A stretch of 64,000 nt of DNA from Plantago ovata (taxonomy: Eukaryota > Streptophyta > Magnoliopsida > Lamiales > Plantaginaceae). Positions 33,143 through 45,311 of this stretch are shown here, piece after piece. A program made the position numbers and the translations under genes. Numbering within the stretch: the stretch's first letter is position 1; each line of letters begins with the position of its first letter. The notes beneath the pieces are model-generated. The model was not told the DNA's origin. It saw only the letters and a list, made by a program, of their open reading frames with translations, and ran no database searches. The stretch spans positions 22,167,033 through 22,231,032 of the forward strand of contig CM051456.1 in the NCBI GenBank assembly GCA_028274465.1, in the 5' to 3' direction.

Positions 33143-33158
33143 TTGCATCTAGTATTTG

Positions 33159-34485
33159 CTATTGTCATGAATCAAGATATTATTGTTTATTTTCAACTAT
33201 GGCATTGGCGAGTATCGCTGTACCGGTAGAAGTAGAACAGCTTGTAAACAGATTACAGATCTGTCAAAGTTGCTGAATTTAATGATGGCATTGAAGTTGA
33301 TGAGTTTTCAGACGAAAATATAAAAATTATAAAGTAATGTTGTCGAATGAAACTGGAGCGAGAAAGGGTCCTCCTGGTCTGTTTTTACAGTATTTTAAAA
33401 AATGTGCATCTTTGTTTTTAGGGAACCCACTAACGGGGAGTTGAAAGTTGAAACTGCTTCCTTGTGTTGTGTGCAACAAACTTGTAGTACTTATGACTTA
33501 TGAGCATCCAATAAGGACTACCCGATATGTAATTCGTCCAAATATAACCAATGAATTTGAAATGAACTGAAGTTATTAGTAATATAGAAAACAATTAAAC
33601 AAATTTATGTAAAGCTGAATGAAATTAATATTCGGACGAAGATAACAGAGCGTAAATTGTAAACCTTGCAAAATGAATCCCGTCACTTATGTAATGAACA
33701 TAAAAAATGAGAACAATGCAGTGAAATGGAACAGAAGTGGAAAATAAAAGATGCAAGTTTGATCTCTGACAGAAGCATAAGATGGTTTAGAAATATAGTA
33801 TTGGTTATAGGCGTTGTTGGTTTAGTAGTAGTATATCATCGAGTAATGTAATTAATCTTTGCAATTAAAATTTGGTTTCAGCCTCTTCCACTTACTTCAT
33901 TTCTTCCACCTAATTCAAATTTTCACCGCAAAATTTCAAAATTGTTTGACTATAAAAGTTTAAAAATAATATTCTTTGGTGAGATCACTACTTTAAAAGG
34001 ATAAAAAATACTCAATAGTTTAATATAAACAACATTCAATATTTCAACATCAACATTAACATTTACATTGCTACAGTAATCTAACCTCAAGAATTTTACA
34101 TGTAACATTTAACATTTATGCACGAATTTCGAACTTTTCTATTGTAACCTAAAGTTAGAAATTAACATGTAACAATAAACATTTAAGTACTAATATCAAA
34201 TATATTTATACTGTATGTAACATCAAATAATTAGTTTCAATGGAGCACGCGCAGCGTTAAATCATACCAAAGAAACAATTATCAATTGAACAAAATATCG
34301 AGATCATGTTGTCGATCAATAAACACAACAAAAGCAATGTCGTCAATATATAGAATGCGGAAACATTTTGCGCAACAAAATTTAGTATAGTTCTCAAATT
34401 TCAACTTACTGAAAATGTAAAAACAAAAACACAAAAAAAATTGTTTTATAGTAAACTTTAGTACACCACTCCAAATACATGGCTG
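33159..34485. other. AT-rich spacer between NLR and HD-ZIP IV genes
   Basis: Low-complexity ACATTTAACATT-type repeats are visible at 34020-34200. No gene, RNA or recognised element is supported. The end nearest 34485 is 3' flank of the HD-ZIP IV gene. Confidence 0.5.
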
Positions 34486-37447
34486 TCATTTTATGTTCAG
34501 GCCGGTTCTGATTCCATTGATGGTGTCGTTGATGAGCTTCTTCGATCTTTCGACATCCTCCCGTGATGGGTTCGATGTCGGTCCACCACTCGCCAGTATC
34601 TGGAATCCAGAAAACAAATATGCGCCAAACTGTCCTTGCGCGGTGGAGCTACCTTCACCATTAGCAGGAGCACGACAAAATGGCATGATCGCAAATCCAT
34701 ATGGTAATATGGCCACACAGCCAAGGTTGTGACCGTTGAGTAACGCAACAAACGATGTAGCGTCCATGGTAGCTGAAACAACATACGACCCAAAGGCATC
34801 TTTCCATGTGTCTTGCAATACCAGGACTTGCTTATTCTTGTCAGGGCCGACCTGGAAGATGGAGTTCGAGAAAATGAGAATTAATGTACTAACAAATTAA
34901 TATATAAGTAGAATGACTCGAGGTTGTGTTTCGTACACTTACACTTCCACGGAGAATACTGACATTGTTGTTATCAGGGTCCTGGCCGGTTCTGGGATTC
35001 TGCCACATCTTCTGCATTGGTGAAGAAAAGTTATCCCAAAGCATGCGATTGTGTTCATTGCGTAAAAACTCGAACAGGCGCTGGGGTTGTACGGGCAGCC
35101 AAGTAGAGTTTACAGCACTCAAGATCATGCCAGACGGTTCTTCAAAAGGACCATTGCTCGCCCGAATCGTGAACCTTGTATTGTTGTCCATTTGAACAAA
35201 TATCCAATTGTGCACGGTGCAACATATGCTAGTTGCGAAGCTGCGCGTCATGCGCATGGCTAGCTTCATGATGCTCGGTCTATCTCTTCGAGTACAAACT
35301 AGAAACAAGAGAACATATAATTATGGCTCTTCATAATGTTATATACATTGTAGTGTAATGTAGTGACTAGTGAACATTAGTACCTATATTGTCTCCGCCT
35401 GAGGTCATAGAGAGGGAGATGGCATAACACATCGCGCCTTGTTTTTGTAAGTACGAAACCCAATTGTGCGCACCAAATGCGACGCCTGACCACGACCTGA
35501 CCACTGGCCGGAACACCTGGTGGATAGCATTCTCGTCGTACTCTGTGTGCTCAACCCAAGTTACCTGAAATTCAACTCATGAAGTTACAAACATCTCATC
35601 ATCATCAATTGTGCAATTAGCTGAATTTTAACGCATGGTTCGTGCAAACGAAAAAAGTGCAAATCACATAACTAAAACCTTTGAGTGACCATTTGGCATG
35701 CTTTGTATGAGGCATCCTGAAGGGAACCTCCTGGAGTTAACATAGAATTGTCCTGCAACACCATCAAATATGGTGTCCACAGAAACGTCGACAACCACCC
35801 ATATATCGTGTGCAATCTTCTTGCAAAAACGCACGAACTTTGCTTTGCGAACCGGTATAAGTGGCGAAAGTACTTGGAACTCTGCTTCCATCTGCAAAAA
35901 AGAATGATAATTATGTTGAAACACACTATGTTTATTAAGAATGATAATTATGTTGAAACACTATGTTTATTACTCATGTTCATACCAACTTTATTACACC
36001 ATCTTCTCCCCTCCCAGGTGTTCCTGTAGAAATAACATCTATCGTCGAGGCTCTTCCAATGTAGAGTGGAAAGATCATTTTCCACCGATCCTAGAAAACC
36101 AATAGCATCTCAAATACATACAATTGAGATAGAAGAGAAAAAATTTCATGCATCCTAGGAATGAAAGAATTCAAATTACCTCATCCATGAGAGATTCCAG
36201 GAGACATGAAGTATAGATCATCACAGTTGCACTTGCTCTTGTTCCACAGGACACAAAAGGGTTATAATGCTTCACCAATGGAAACTCTTTCTTATACTCC
36301 TCAACATTCAGCGACTCTCCAGTGCCTTGCGAGCTTGTGAACCACATTGGACCATCAACCCGAGTCAACTTAATGAGTTCATCCATTGCACTTTCTGCAC
36401 GCTCAATGAGCGCCGACTTATCAACTGGAGGAACATTAGCACCTCTCATATTGATGGCATGCCCACCTCTTGGTACCTCGACAGAAGCATTTGGAACCGG
36501 ATTCTTATATCCAAAATCTGCGGGCATTTGTCCAAGACCGAAGCCTGAAGGTTTGTGCAATGGCAGGGTTGGGGCAGAACAGCTAGTCATAGAAGATTTA
36601 AGTGAATCAAGCCATTTCAACTTAGCCTTCAACCAAGCATTTTGGGCTTTAAGATCATATATTTGGAGATCCATTTCACTAGGAGTGGTTGGAACACCAC
36701 AAGCGTTACATGGCGGATTCTTCATGGCTTCCTTCAGGATGGTGTGTTGTACCTTGAGCTTCTCATGCAGCTCAAGGTCAGTCTGTTCATTGAAACCATA
36801 GCATTAGCTAGCATCCATCAAGCAACAATAGATCCTAGAATATATAGAATTTAGCTAAGGATTTTTTAGTTAGGATAATAAGTTACCTTTTCTTGGAATC
36901 TTCGATTTTGAAACCAGCACTCGACCTGCTGGGTCGACAAGCCTAGTCTATTCACTAGATCCAACTGTACTATCTCAGTCAGGTACGGACCCCTCTTGAA
37001 AGCACTAAGTAAGAACACAAAAAATATACTCATGCATCAGGTAACGCCATTCGATATAAAACACACGATGGAAGAAAGTAAGAAGGAGAAGAAGAGGAAT
37101 AAAGAATCGGACGGAGAGAGCATGCATCAGGCAATCTTGAATATTTAGTATAAAGAGAAACTCGAAACTTACGCCTCAAGCTCTTGAGTCTGCAAGGGGG
37201 TGGGTCCATTGCCGTTGCTCACTCGGGGACCCTCATTCTTTACTTTGGATGATGGGTTGTATGTTGCATTGCGCTCTACTGAATTGCGCTCTGTTGCATT
37301 GCACTCTACTGGATTGCGATTTGTTGCATCGCCCTCTGCATTGCACTCTGTTGCATTGCGCTCACCTCCTGAACCAACAGCTTCTAAGCCTTCACTGGTA
37401 GTGCTGCCAAAATGGCTGAGAAAATCCCGCTCCACTAAGTTCTTCAT
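34486..37447 (-). CDS. HD-ZIP class IV homeodomain/START transcription factor, divergent
   Basis: Eight coding exons on the minus strand: 37173-37447, 36887-37004, 36180-36782, 35986-36090, 35679-35891, 35384-35564, 34943-35298 and 34486-34851. They join in frame to 738 residues, normal for the class. Order: an unusual repeat-rich N-terminus (1-75), homeodomain at about 76-134 with WFQNRR in helix 3, a zipper-loop-zipper with CNACG (CPNCG in relatives), START domain from about 256 (SALIERAESAMDELIKLT, MWF) and the START-associated domain (WLPVQPQRLFEFLRNEHNRMLWD, NNNVSILRGS) to the end. Relatives such as ATML1, PDF2 and GL2 act in the epidermis. Here the basic N-terminal arm of the homeodomain is lost (NGNGPTPLQTQELEA), so DNA binding may be altered. 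An intron in the 5' UTR is likely, because a splice-acceptor-like site lies just upstream of the start. Confidence 0.9.
37259..37372 (-). repeat. In-frame coding minisatellite in the HD-ZIP IV N-terminus
   Basis: Units of about 15 bp (GTTGCATTGCGCTCT and variants on the plus strand) encode degenerate five-residue steps such as ERNAT, ECNAT, ERNSV. The unit length is a multiple of three, so copy changes keep the frame. The stretch lies just N-terminal to the homeodomain. Confidence 0.8.
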
Positions 37448-37741
37448 TTCAGGCTTTCAGAAAATAAACTTGAGTAGTTAAAAATACAATAAAATAATTA
37501 ACTTAAAGTTAGTTAATCCAAGGTAATTAAAAATAACTTAAAGTTTCTTAGAAACAAAACAAAAAGGAAATTCATAAAAGAAGAGACTATAATTCTCCAT
37601 TAATTAATGTCATTAAGAACAAGTTAAAACGTCACAAGTTCCATGTAACAATGAAAATCAATTACCCATACATATATACAGCAGTAAAAAACCAGTTTTG
37701 CCATGCCAAGTTAACTAGCTATTTGATTAGGCACACGAAAG

Positions 37742-38039
37742 TAGGGGTACACATTGGATTGAATTGGATCAATCTGTTTCTATTTTTTGGATTTTTTGGG
37801 ATTCGAATTAAAAATTTCTAAATCCATAATTCAATCAGAAGCTCTTGGATCGGATTTGGATAAATCCGGCACCCGATCAGATAAATCTTTGCAGATATCC
37901 GGTATATAATTTGAAAATTTTGGATTGCTAATATCTCAATTCATAATCCAATTAGAAACCTTAGGAGCGAAGTAGTTCAGACTGGATTATCAAATTCACA
38001 AATCGAATTTTCTGTTGGGAGTGATTTTGAACACCTCTA
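37742..38039. mobile_element. hAT-type MITE, 298 bp, 8-bp target duplication
   Basis: Ends are TAGGGGTACA at the left and TTTGAACACCTCTA at the right, the TAGGGGTGTTCAA type of plant hAT elements. CACGAAAG is duplicated exactly at 37734-37741 and 38040-38047; an 8-bp duplication is the hAT signature. The interior is built of diverged inverted subrepeats around AATCCGGAT-like blocks and has no coding frame. It lies upstream of the HD-ZIP IV gene. Confidence 0.9.
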
Positions 38040-38047
38040 CACGAAAG

Positions 38048-39552
38048 ATCCAATCAAGTAAAAAGATAACGTTGCTTACGCTCTTTGAAAAATCATTTAA
38101 TATCTCTCTTTTAGTTTGATTCTTCCAACTTCACGCATAGAAATCACGATTGGAGAAATCATTTCTGTTTGCACGCATATCTGCTACGTGCAATAGAACA
38201 GCAAATAAAAAAAACAAAACTTTGCGAGCTCCTTAATATATTGGAGTTAATCAAGAATGTATAAAAATATAAAACTTACTTATAGCGTTTTGAATGTAAC
38301 ACAAGATAGAGTGAATCAAATTGGTGTTTCCAATACTCAAACTCGATCTGAGAAAGTAAAAAATAAAATATTGAAGAACTGGAAAGAGAGTCGAGTGGCT
38401 AATGAAAGGGAAAGACGATGAAAATGTACGGGCTTCCTCTGCATTTTATACATATTTTGAGATGTATATAAAAGGGAAGATAATCCAAATGACACGGATT
38501 AATAGGGAATATCATTAATAATCAAGAAAATTGGGTACGAAGGTCTGATGGCTTAAATATTATTTCCTACTTTCTCCGTCCCGAATCAAGTTGTATGATT
38601 TCTAATTAATAAAATAAGATAAAGTGATAAGTCGGATATTATTAAATGGATAAATGGTAAAGAGTGATTAAAATTGGAAATGGATTCATAAAAGTGGGAA
38701 GTTGACTACTCGGTTCTATTTTTTATATACTTTAAATTTGATTTGGGAGTGATTGTTGTTTGGTTTAGTGATAAATTCTATCAAGACAATTGTGAGTTGA
38801 AGTTTCTCAGAAGAAAGAAACGTGAAAAGTCTATTGAAACTTAAAAAAAAAAAAAATCTGAAAAATAAAGGGAATTTATTTAAATATAGCAATAATTGAG
38901 TAAAAAAAAAAAAAAAAAAAGTGGAAATAGGTTATTGCAAAGTTGTATAATAACTAAAATCACTAAATTAAATTTTCTATATTTAATTGGAAATTTAATA
39001 AAATGTAATCTCATATATTATAGATTTTTATTTGATTTTATAATGCCCATTTGTGACCTATCAAATTGTACAACGTGGAAATTATAATGGTTTTATAGCC
39101 AACTAATATTATTTCTCATGAAATAAGTGCGTTGAAAAGTTGGTGTATTTCTATTCAATCAAATGGTGCCATGAAATATAAATTGTCTCAATACATAGAT
39201 AAGAAATTTCAAATTGACTAATCATGCCGCGTCATGCACAAATTTGTTGTAGTTATTAATTGAATGCAGGCGGAAAATATCGATAAGGGGGTTTCGAATG
39301 AGGAAAGACTTAATCATGTGAATTGTGAGAGAGCTAGGCACATACTCTGCTTATTTTTGTCAACATGTTGATGCAATCGGAAAGGTCTTTTGCCATTATA
39401 GAAAGAGACACTACAGCCGGGGGCGAACCTACGTTGGTGCAAGGTTAGCAAATGCTACCATAGAATTTGGACATGGAATGTCTATTATACTTAAAGTGGA
39501 AAATAATAAACCTAGTACTATGTGTTGTGATCTTGTTAATGATGGTCGGATC
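38048..39552. other. Upstream region of the HD-ZIP IV gene and AT-rich spacer
   Basis: 38050-38450 is the likely promoter/5' UTR of the minus-strand HD-ZIP IV gene. At 38574-38740 CTCCGTCCCGAATCAAGTTG opens a decayed Stowaway-like MITE. The frame at 39325-39582 runs into a LINE tail and has no recognisable domain. A-runs of 13-18 bases occur at 38841 and 38902. Confidence 0.5.
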
Positions 39553-39569
39553 TTTAATGAGTTTGAGAT

Positions 39570-39936
39570 TATTTTTTTTTAACACAACCAAAATCCATCA
39601 TATTAAACTACAAGAGATACATCTTGGCGGTGTGCCCCTACACAAACTACACGGGGCCACCTTTTATTCTTATCATCGTGCATATATGAAACAAACCAGT
39701 CAGGACAACTATCCCAAATTCTAAGCCTATCATGACATTGTAAACTACCGGATGAGACAACAAAAGTTCCTGAACTGGACTGAGATACAAGCCCACTCCC
39801 AAGTTTCCCCAAAAGATCTGCAGAATGATTGGACTGACGATATATACAACTAAGCTGCTATTCCTCAAGTACCAACAGCTGGCTTCTAATCAGCTGCACC
39901 AGAGGCTGATGTCTCCATGCCGGTTGCATCCTCCTG
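39570..39936 (-). mobile_element. 5'-truncated LINE (367 bp) with perfect 17-bp target duplication
   Basis: TTTAATGAGTTTGAGAT occurs at 39553-39569 and 39937-39953. The insert reads on the minus strand: its right part encodes YRQSNHSADLLGKLGSGL, the RNase H-like C-terminus of plant LINE ORF2, followed by a 3' UTR and an A tail (T run at 39571-39580). It differs in sequence from the GGCCGTTT family. Confidence 0.88.
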
Positions 39937-39953
39937 TTTAATGAGTTTGAGAT

Positions 39954-40391
39954 GTTAACGAGGCTAAACTATGATTGAATTTTTACATCTCTCAGGAACT
40001 TTTGCATTCAAGAATAATTTATGATTTGTATTAGCTCATCAAATGAGAGCTGCTCCATGTCCTGGTTTCTTTTCATCTGGGCAACATTTTATTTTACTGC
40101 TGTACTAATCCGTAACTGACAGGATTCTTGGATACCAGAAAGACAAGGTTTGTGCCATTAAAGCTCACAAGAGAAAGCTTTACTAGGATCAATAACACTA
40201 GTATATAGAACCTAGCATGTCACTCTGGATCTGAATAACCGGCATATATACACCACAGAACGGCCAGTTTATTTTACTCGTGTTCTCGGACCTATGTTCA
40301 TCTAAGACCCACACCTCTTTTTTCGCCTGGCTATACACATAAGGTAGATTCTCCAGATTTTCTGTAATGCATTGTCCATCTTCAGAATCTT
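39954..40391. other. 3' flank of the chloride-channel gene
   Basis: Probably the 3' UTR of the minus-strand channel gene; a minus-strand frame at 40198-40431 is its out-of-frame continuation past the stop. No other feature is supported. Confidence 0.5.
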
Positions 40392-42619
40392 CTACCCTGC
40401 AGGTTTTCTGTCTTCCAAACAAGTAGGCCACCCATTCTGAGAGTGCCCATCATGATGGCTCCTCCGTTTTGCATTTACACGAGCCTGAATCAACTTCTCG
40501 TTTCTCACTATGTCCTGGATATTGGTGCGGATCATATTGCAGAGTTCGTCCAGAGCAAGCATTGGGAAAGGTTCTTCAATAAGTACACCGACCTGCATTT
40601 AGTCTCGTAAGTTGCAGCAGATTGTACATGAAATGAGCCTTTTCTTCGCCTGAAGATGGTTTTCGCAACTTATATGGTTTTCAGAAAATAAACATTATGT
40701 ATACAAACAGAACGAAGACGTGGCCTACGCAGTAACTTACCTCCTCAATGCAAAATAACGAAGCAGCACTGATAAAAGTAGCAGGCACAACAATCCAGTG
40801 ACAGTCATCCCAAAGTATAATAGGAAGAGTGAAATGCCACAGGACTAAGAACCTTGATGTCAACCGGGTGTATGACAGAGGGATAGGTATACCCATTAGT
40901 TGTTCACATATCACAATTCCCTCGTGAAAACAAGAAAGTTTTGCTTCCTGTACCATAAACCAGACGTAGAAGTTATAATTCTCTGATGAAATGCTGCTGT
41001 TATAGTAAATTGTAACATTTCATGCTTCGGATAGAGTTATTACCAGGGCCTGGCGCTTTGTGGTCTCCATCTCGAGAAGCTGAAGGCTTTGAGACATAAA
41101 TTCAATGATACAACGAGGATGGTGGTTTGAACTGAGGACTACTTTTAGATCATCAGCGTCAAGTACATCCTGAAGATCATGCTCAACATCTGAGCCGTTA
41201 CTGATATGGCACTGCATTACAAGTGTGCATCAGTATAAAGTTGCTACATCGGGAAACAGTTCAGGAACAATACTTAGATATACAAGACAAAGCTCCTCAT
41301 TTATTTGCTAAACGGATACCTCATGAGATATGAAACACTGGTTTACAGATAGCTCAGATTAAAGCATCTTAAGGCTAACAATGGATATGCTGAACTTGTT
41401 TCAGTATGCTGATATACAAGCCATTTCTAGCTAGTTGATGTTAGGTAAAGCCGTCAAGGGTACAAGCAGAAGAGCAAACTGGACAACGACGCTTCACACA
41501 TCTCTTGTTCTTACCAGATTCAACAGACGGACATATCTCCAGATATCCATCTTAAGACGAAAACTCCGAATTACTTGCCAATTATCTATATTACCAAAAC
41601 ATTCAAGTTCCAAAGTGCAGTGTGCATCATGTCAGAAGGCGGCCTATAGTATCTAACATAAGTCACATTTCACTTCTGTACAACTCACTTCAACACTGAA
41701 AGCAAACAAAGCTGACAAAATCTATCTAGTCCTTGCATAATCAAACAATCATAGCTCCATTAAATTATGTATTGTCACTTTTAATGTGAAGTCCCTGAAT
41801 TTGGTTACTATAAGTAGTTATTGGCCAATTTCCCTATTAAATGCAATAGCACAGTCCAGGCTACTAAACTATCAATACTTGAAAACAAGAAACTGATGAA
41901 GTTACAATTGGAATAGAAACAGCAAAAAGTTGAGTCCAAACCTTGAGAGCAACTGGGAATGCAATGATATACTGCAAAATAGCCTTTCTCAACATCGAAT
42001 CATTCGGATTCTGCACACTAGCAATCACCTGCCTAGCAAGATCATTAGTCCCTGCAACCACCTTAGTCCAAGCCTTCTTTCCTTCCTCAAACCTTGAATA
42101 TGAAGCCTCTGTCCTAAACACCAACAAAAGCGCCAACGCAGGTGCTGTAAGCTGGTAAGGTAAAGTAGAGGCTCTTAATATCGGAAAAAACTCCGGCAGC
42201 AAATCCAATGAAACCGCCGTGTTATAACTAGCTACAATCACTGCCACAGACGTAAACACAATCACCGGTGGCACCAACGACAAAACCACACGCGAACTTA
42301 GGCTCGACGTGAAATGCCTCACGTGTCTTAAAGAGCTTCTATGCTGAATCCAGTGCTCATGACTGTATAATGATCTTTTCTTCCTCATGCCAGCCTCTTT
42401 AATGCTGTCTGTCCAATCCGGTATGGCATGGAGAATCCGTAAAAGGGTTGAATCTTGATTAGGAGAGGAATCTGAGCTCTTGGGTGGTTGGAAAGAACAG
42501 AGGACTTTAAAGGAGTTCTTGGGAGGCAAAGGGGTTAGATTGTGCAACTTGAAGATGGTTCTTGAAGAATAAGAAGCAGATGATGATGGAAGAGTTGCAG
42601 GTTGAATAGGGTTTTTCAT
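40392..42619 (-). CDS. Chloroplast bestrophin-like voltage-dependent chloride channel (VCCN/UPF0187 family)
   Basis: Four exons on the minus strand, 41942-42619, 41044-41211, 40741-40947 and 40392-40592, join to 417 residues, close to the known plant proteins. The Ser/Pro-rich first 60 residues look like a transit peptide. Signature stretches: EHWIQHRSSLRHVRHF, transmembrane segments VVLSLVPPVIVFTSVAVIVA and LPYQLTAPALALLLVFRTE, ASYSRFEEGKKAW, EQLMGIPIPLSYTRLTSRFL, and LPIILWDDCHWIVVPATFIS followed by the IEEPFPMLALDELC block. Plant VCCN proteins sit in the thylakoid membrane and conduct chloride to tune proton motive force when light changes. The start Met is the first in the long exon 1 and gives the expected transit peptide. 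No damage was seen. Confidence 0.93.
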
Positions 42620-43336
42620 TTGTGAGATTTAAGATTATTAGAGTGGTGAAACAAAGTGGGGAGAAGTGTTCATGGCAGTGAGTTTTCCAGTATGTGAAAA
42701 TTGGAATGTTTTTAGGTGGAGGGTATTTGGATAGGTAGTTGCAGCAGTTAAACATGTGAATGAGGTTCAAACACATGGTGCAATGAAAGGACAATTTTGT
42801 CCAACTTTGTTTGCAAGTCAATTTGATTTCAACAACCAGCCTTTGTTCCTAAGACAAGTGTATCAAATATTCAAATGGTTATGTCATAAATATAATCAAT
42901 AATGTGCCCTTTCCAAATTATGGTCTTCACCATCAGGAAAAAATCTGGTCTTTTTACTGGGGTTGTTTAGAATCTATATCCTTCTTTTTGTGTGATCAAA
43001 ACAAAGGACAGAGACATTCTAAACTTTAATCCAGTTTAAGACTAACAACATTATTTCAAAACAAGTAGTAATAAGTTTAGAGGTAACAATACTCAAAACA
43101 AAAAGTCAATATATAAGCAAATTTCCACCTACAATGGAATTATGGAATGGCATCTTAGACTGGCATGTAACAAAAGTATGTCCAATAACAACTTTCATAT
43201 CCAACATTTGGTAAAGGCTATGATTACGCGCAAACTACAGTAACATTGACAGCAGAAAATTTCAGTTGATAGGTTATACAAACACTGATCGAGAACAAGT
43301 TACTATTATAAGGAAGAGCAGTAGCGTATCTACAAA
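42620..43336. other. Divergence spacer between channel gene promoter and the 81-residue gene's 3' end
   Basis: Contains the promoter and 5' UTR of the channel gene (near 42620-42800) and 3' UTR of the next gene. No other feature recognised. Confidence 0.5.
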
Positions 43337-45136
43337 CTATGGATTTTTCTCTGGAGCACCAGAAGGCAGCTTCCTCATCTCACTTTCTGAAGTTTTTTGA
43401 TTCTGCTCCTTTGGTCCAAAGATGAACTCTTTCACTGATCTTTCAGCTGATACAATGGCCTTTTTAATCTGTCCTTTTTTATACAAACAAGACATATTAA
43501 GCCGTATAGCGGTTGAAAAATATGGAACATACAAAGGAAGCTGATCTGAGCACCATCCAAGAAGGAAAAAGAAAAAAGAAAGATTGCACCTTTAAATCAA
43601 GTTCTGAAGCCACATAAAACCAAATATCAGAAAAGAATCAGTAACATCATTGTTTGTATAAAAGCATAATAACACACCTGTCGATGCTTCTATGTAGCAT
43701 GTGACTACAAAGCACTTAATGCTCTTTGATTAGTTTAAGTATAATATGTGTCTCATGGGAAAGCCTGGACTTGAAGCTGAGTTGCTTTCTTCCAGTATAA
43801 TAAGAACATCAATAATAACTGCCAATAACTTTCATGAAAGGGTTTTCTAATGCTCATGGAAAGGTAGAAGCGATAAAAAGGTAGTAGCAGTATAGAATAG
43901 AAAGCAGGTGGTGTCTGCATAAATGCCAAGAGGCAGCTAGAAGTTGAAATTTAGTGTGTGTATAAACCAACTTATTAAGTAGGAAAACAGAAGAAAGAAG
44001 GTAGTTTCTTCAAATTTCCTGTCACGGATACTGACTGGTGCTTATTTTCAGAGAGGCAATTGTAAGTTTTGCTTGAAAACCCCCACTGAAGCACCTTTAG
44101 GCTTGAAAATACAGAGAAGTAACTCAAAATAAGCAGTATAGAAAAATTCAATTAGATAATCTTGTTGTACAGTTCAGCAAATATCAAACCTATATATTAC
44201 CTATATTACACCAGGAGCAATTCATGTTTAACAAAAGAACTTTCAAGAATTTACTCCAGTCATAACTTCACTAAGGCTCTTACAAATGTATCATTTGCAT
44301 CAAAGCAGTTAAGAACCTAAGTGTCAACAAACGCTAACCAACTACCAAGTCAAACGGAGAGGCTATATAGAAAATCACACAGGGTATTAAGTCACTGCCA
44401 TAGCTCAATAACTAAAGGCATAGTATATGCTGTTCCAACATAAATCCAGAGACACACCCTCTTCCACGTTATGAATTCTAAGTGGATGTTTTAAAATTTC
44501 CCACCTCTAGTTCCTAACGTTCTATCTAGAAACCGCATTTGTGGCAACTGGCAATCTTGCAGACACATTATCTTCTTCTTCCACATATTTATCAGTATAT
44601 CTAAACCAGCATTAGTTGGTGCTTCATTCACAATGTCCTTTTATACTCTACTGCTTATGAAGATATATTTCTACCATACTGACTAGTGACTAGGGCTTAT
44701 CGGTTATCACCACTGCAAGATGATTATACTCAAGATATACCCAAAAAGAAAAAAGAAAAACCTACACACCCACAAGAATCAGAGCTTTCATCATATATCG
44801 ACAGTTTCAGCACAAGAAATAAGTACCAACTCCTAAAACTTACACATAGGAACAAGTATCAAGACTTGAACCTTTTTGAAAGATTATGCAAAATGGAATA
44901 GCAATATACAGAAAATTGAAAATTAGATTAGACATAATAAGAGCATGGAAATTAATCTAAAATGCAAGGATGTAAACAAGAATGCACAAAATTTAAAGAG
45001 GAGTAATAGCAATAATACTTACGGGATCAAGAAAATTGGGTTCAGGGCCATAGTCAGCGGTTAGAAGAAAATAGGAAGCCGTGACGGTAGCTATCATCGT
45101 CGTCCTCCTTATCAGCTTGTCAGTTTTTGGGTCCAT
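43337..45136 (-). CDS. Small conserved plant protein of unknown function (81 residues)
   Basis: Two minus-strand exons, 45023-45136 and 43337-43468, joined in phase 0 across an intron of about 1.55 kb with a GTAAGT donor and a T-rich/CAG acceptor. The product begins MDPKTDKLIRRTTMIATVTA, has one hydrophobic segment (about residues 12-27, TMIATVTASYFLLTAD) and then a hydrophilic Lys/Glu-rich tail (IKKAIVSAERSVKEFIFG...). It could be a small single-pass membrane protein, but no domain is recognised. The clean splice, conserved-looking joined frame and TATA-rich flank make it a likely real gene. The long intron contains only AT-rich sequence; the frame at 44686-44901 is not supported. Confidence 0.7.
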
Positions 45137-45311
45137 TTTCAACTCAATTCGCCAGTCACAGTTCACAACTCCGTTCTTGGGTCGACCCGGGTAAGAACGA
45201 ACTTAAAAAGGGCTTTTGGTTGTTGTACTAGAATCTCTCTACTCTCTAGGGTCTGCTATAATACGTGTGTGAAGTTTATATATAATAAATAATAAATGAA
45301 AAATATATATA

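Noticed and set aside
36322-36801. Plus-strand frame of 159 residues
   Set aside because: Antisense to HD-ZIP IV exon 3, whose splice sites and protein match are convincing.
39325-39582. Plus-strand frame of 85 residues
   Set aside because: No domain, runs into a LINE T tract, and no splice partner was found.
44686-44901. Frame of 71 residues in the long intron of the 81-residue gene
   Set aside because: AT-rich, Lys-rich composition without any recognisable motif or promoter.
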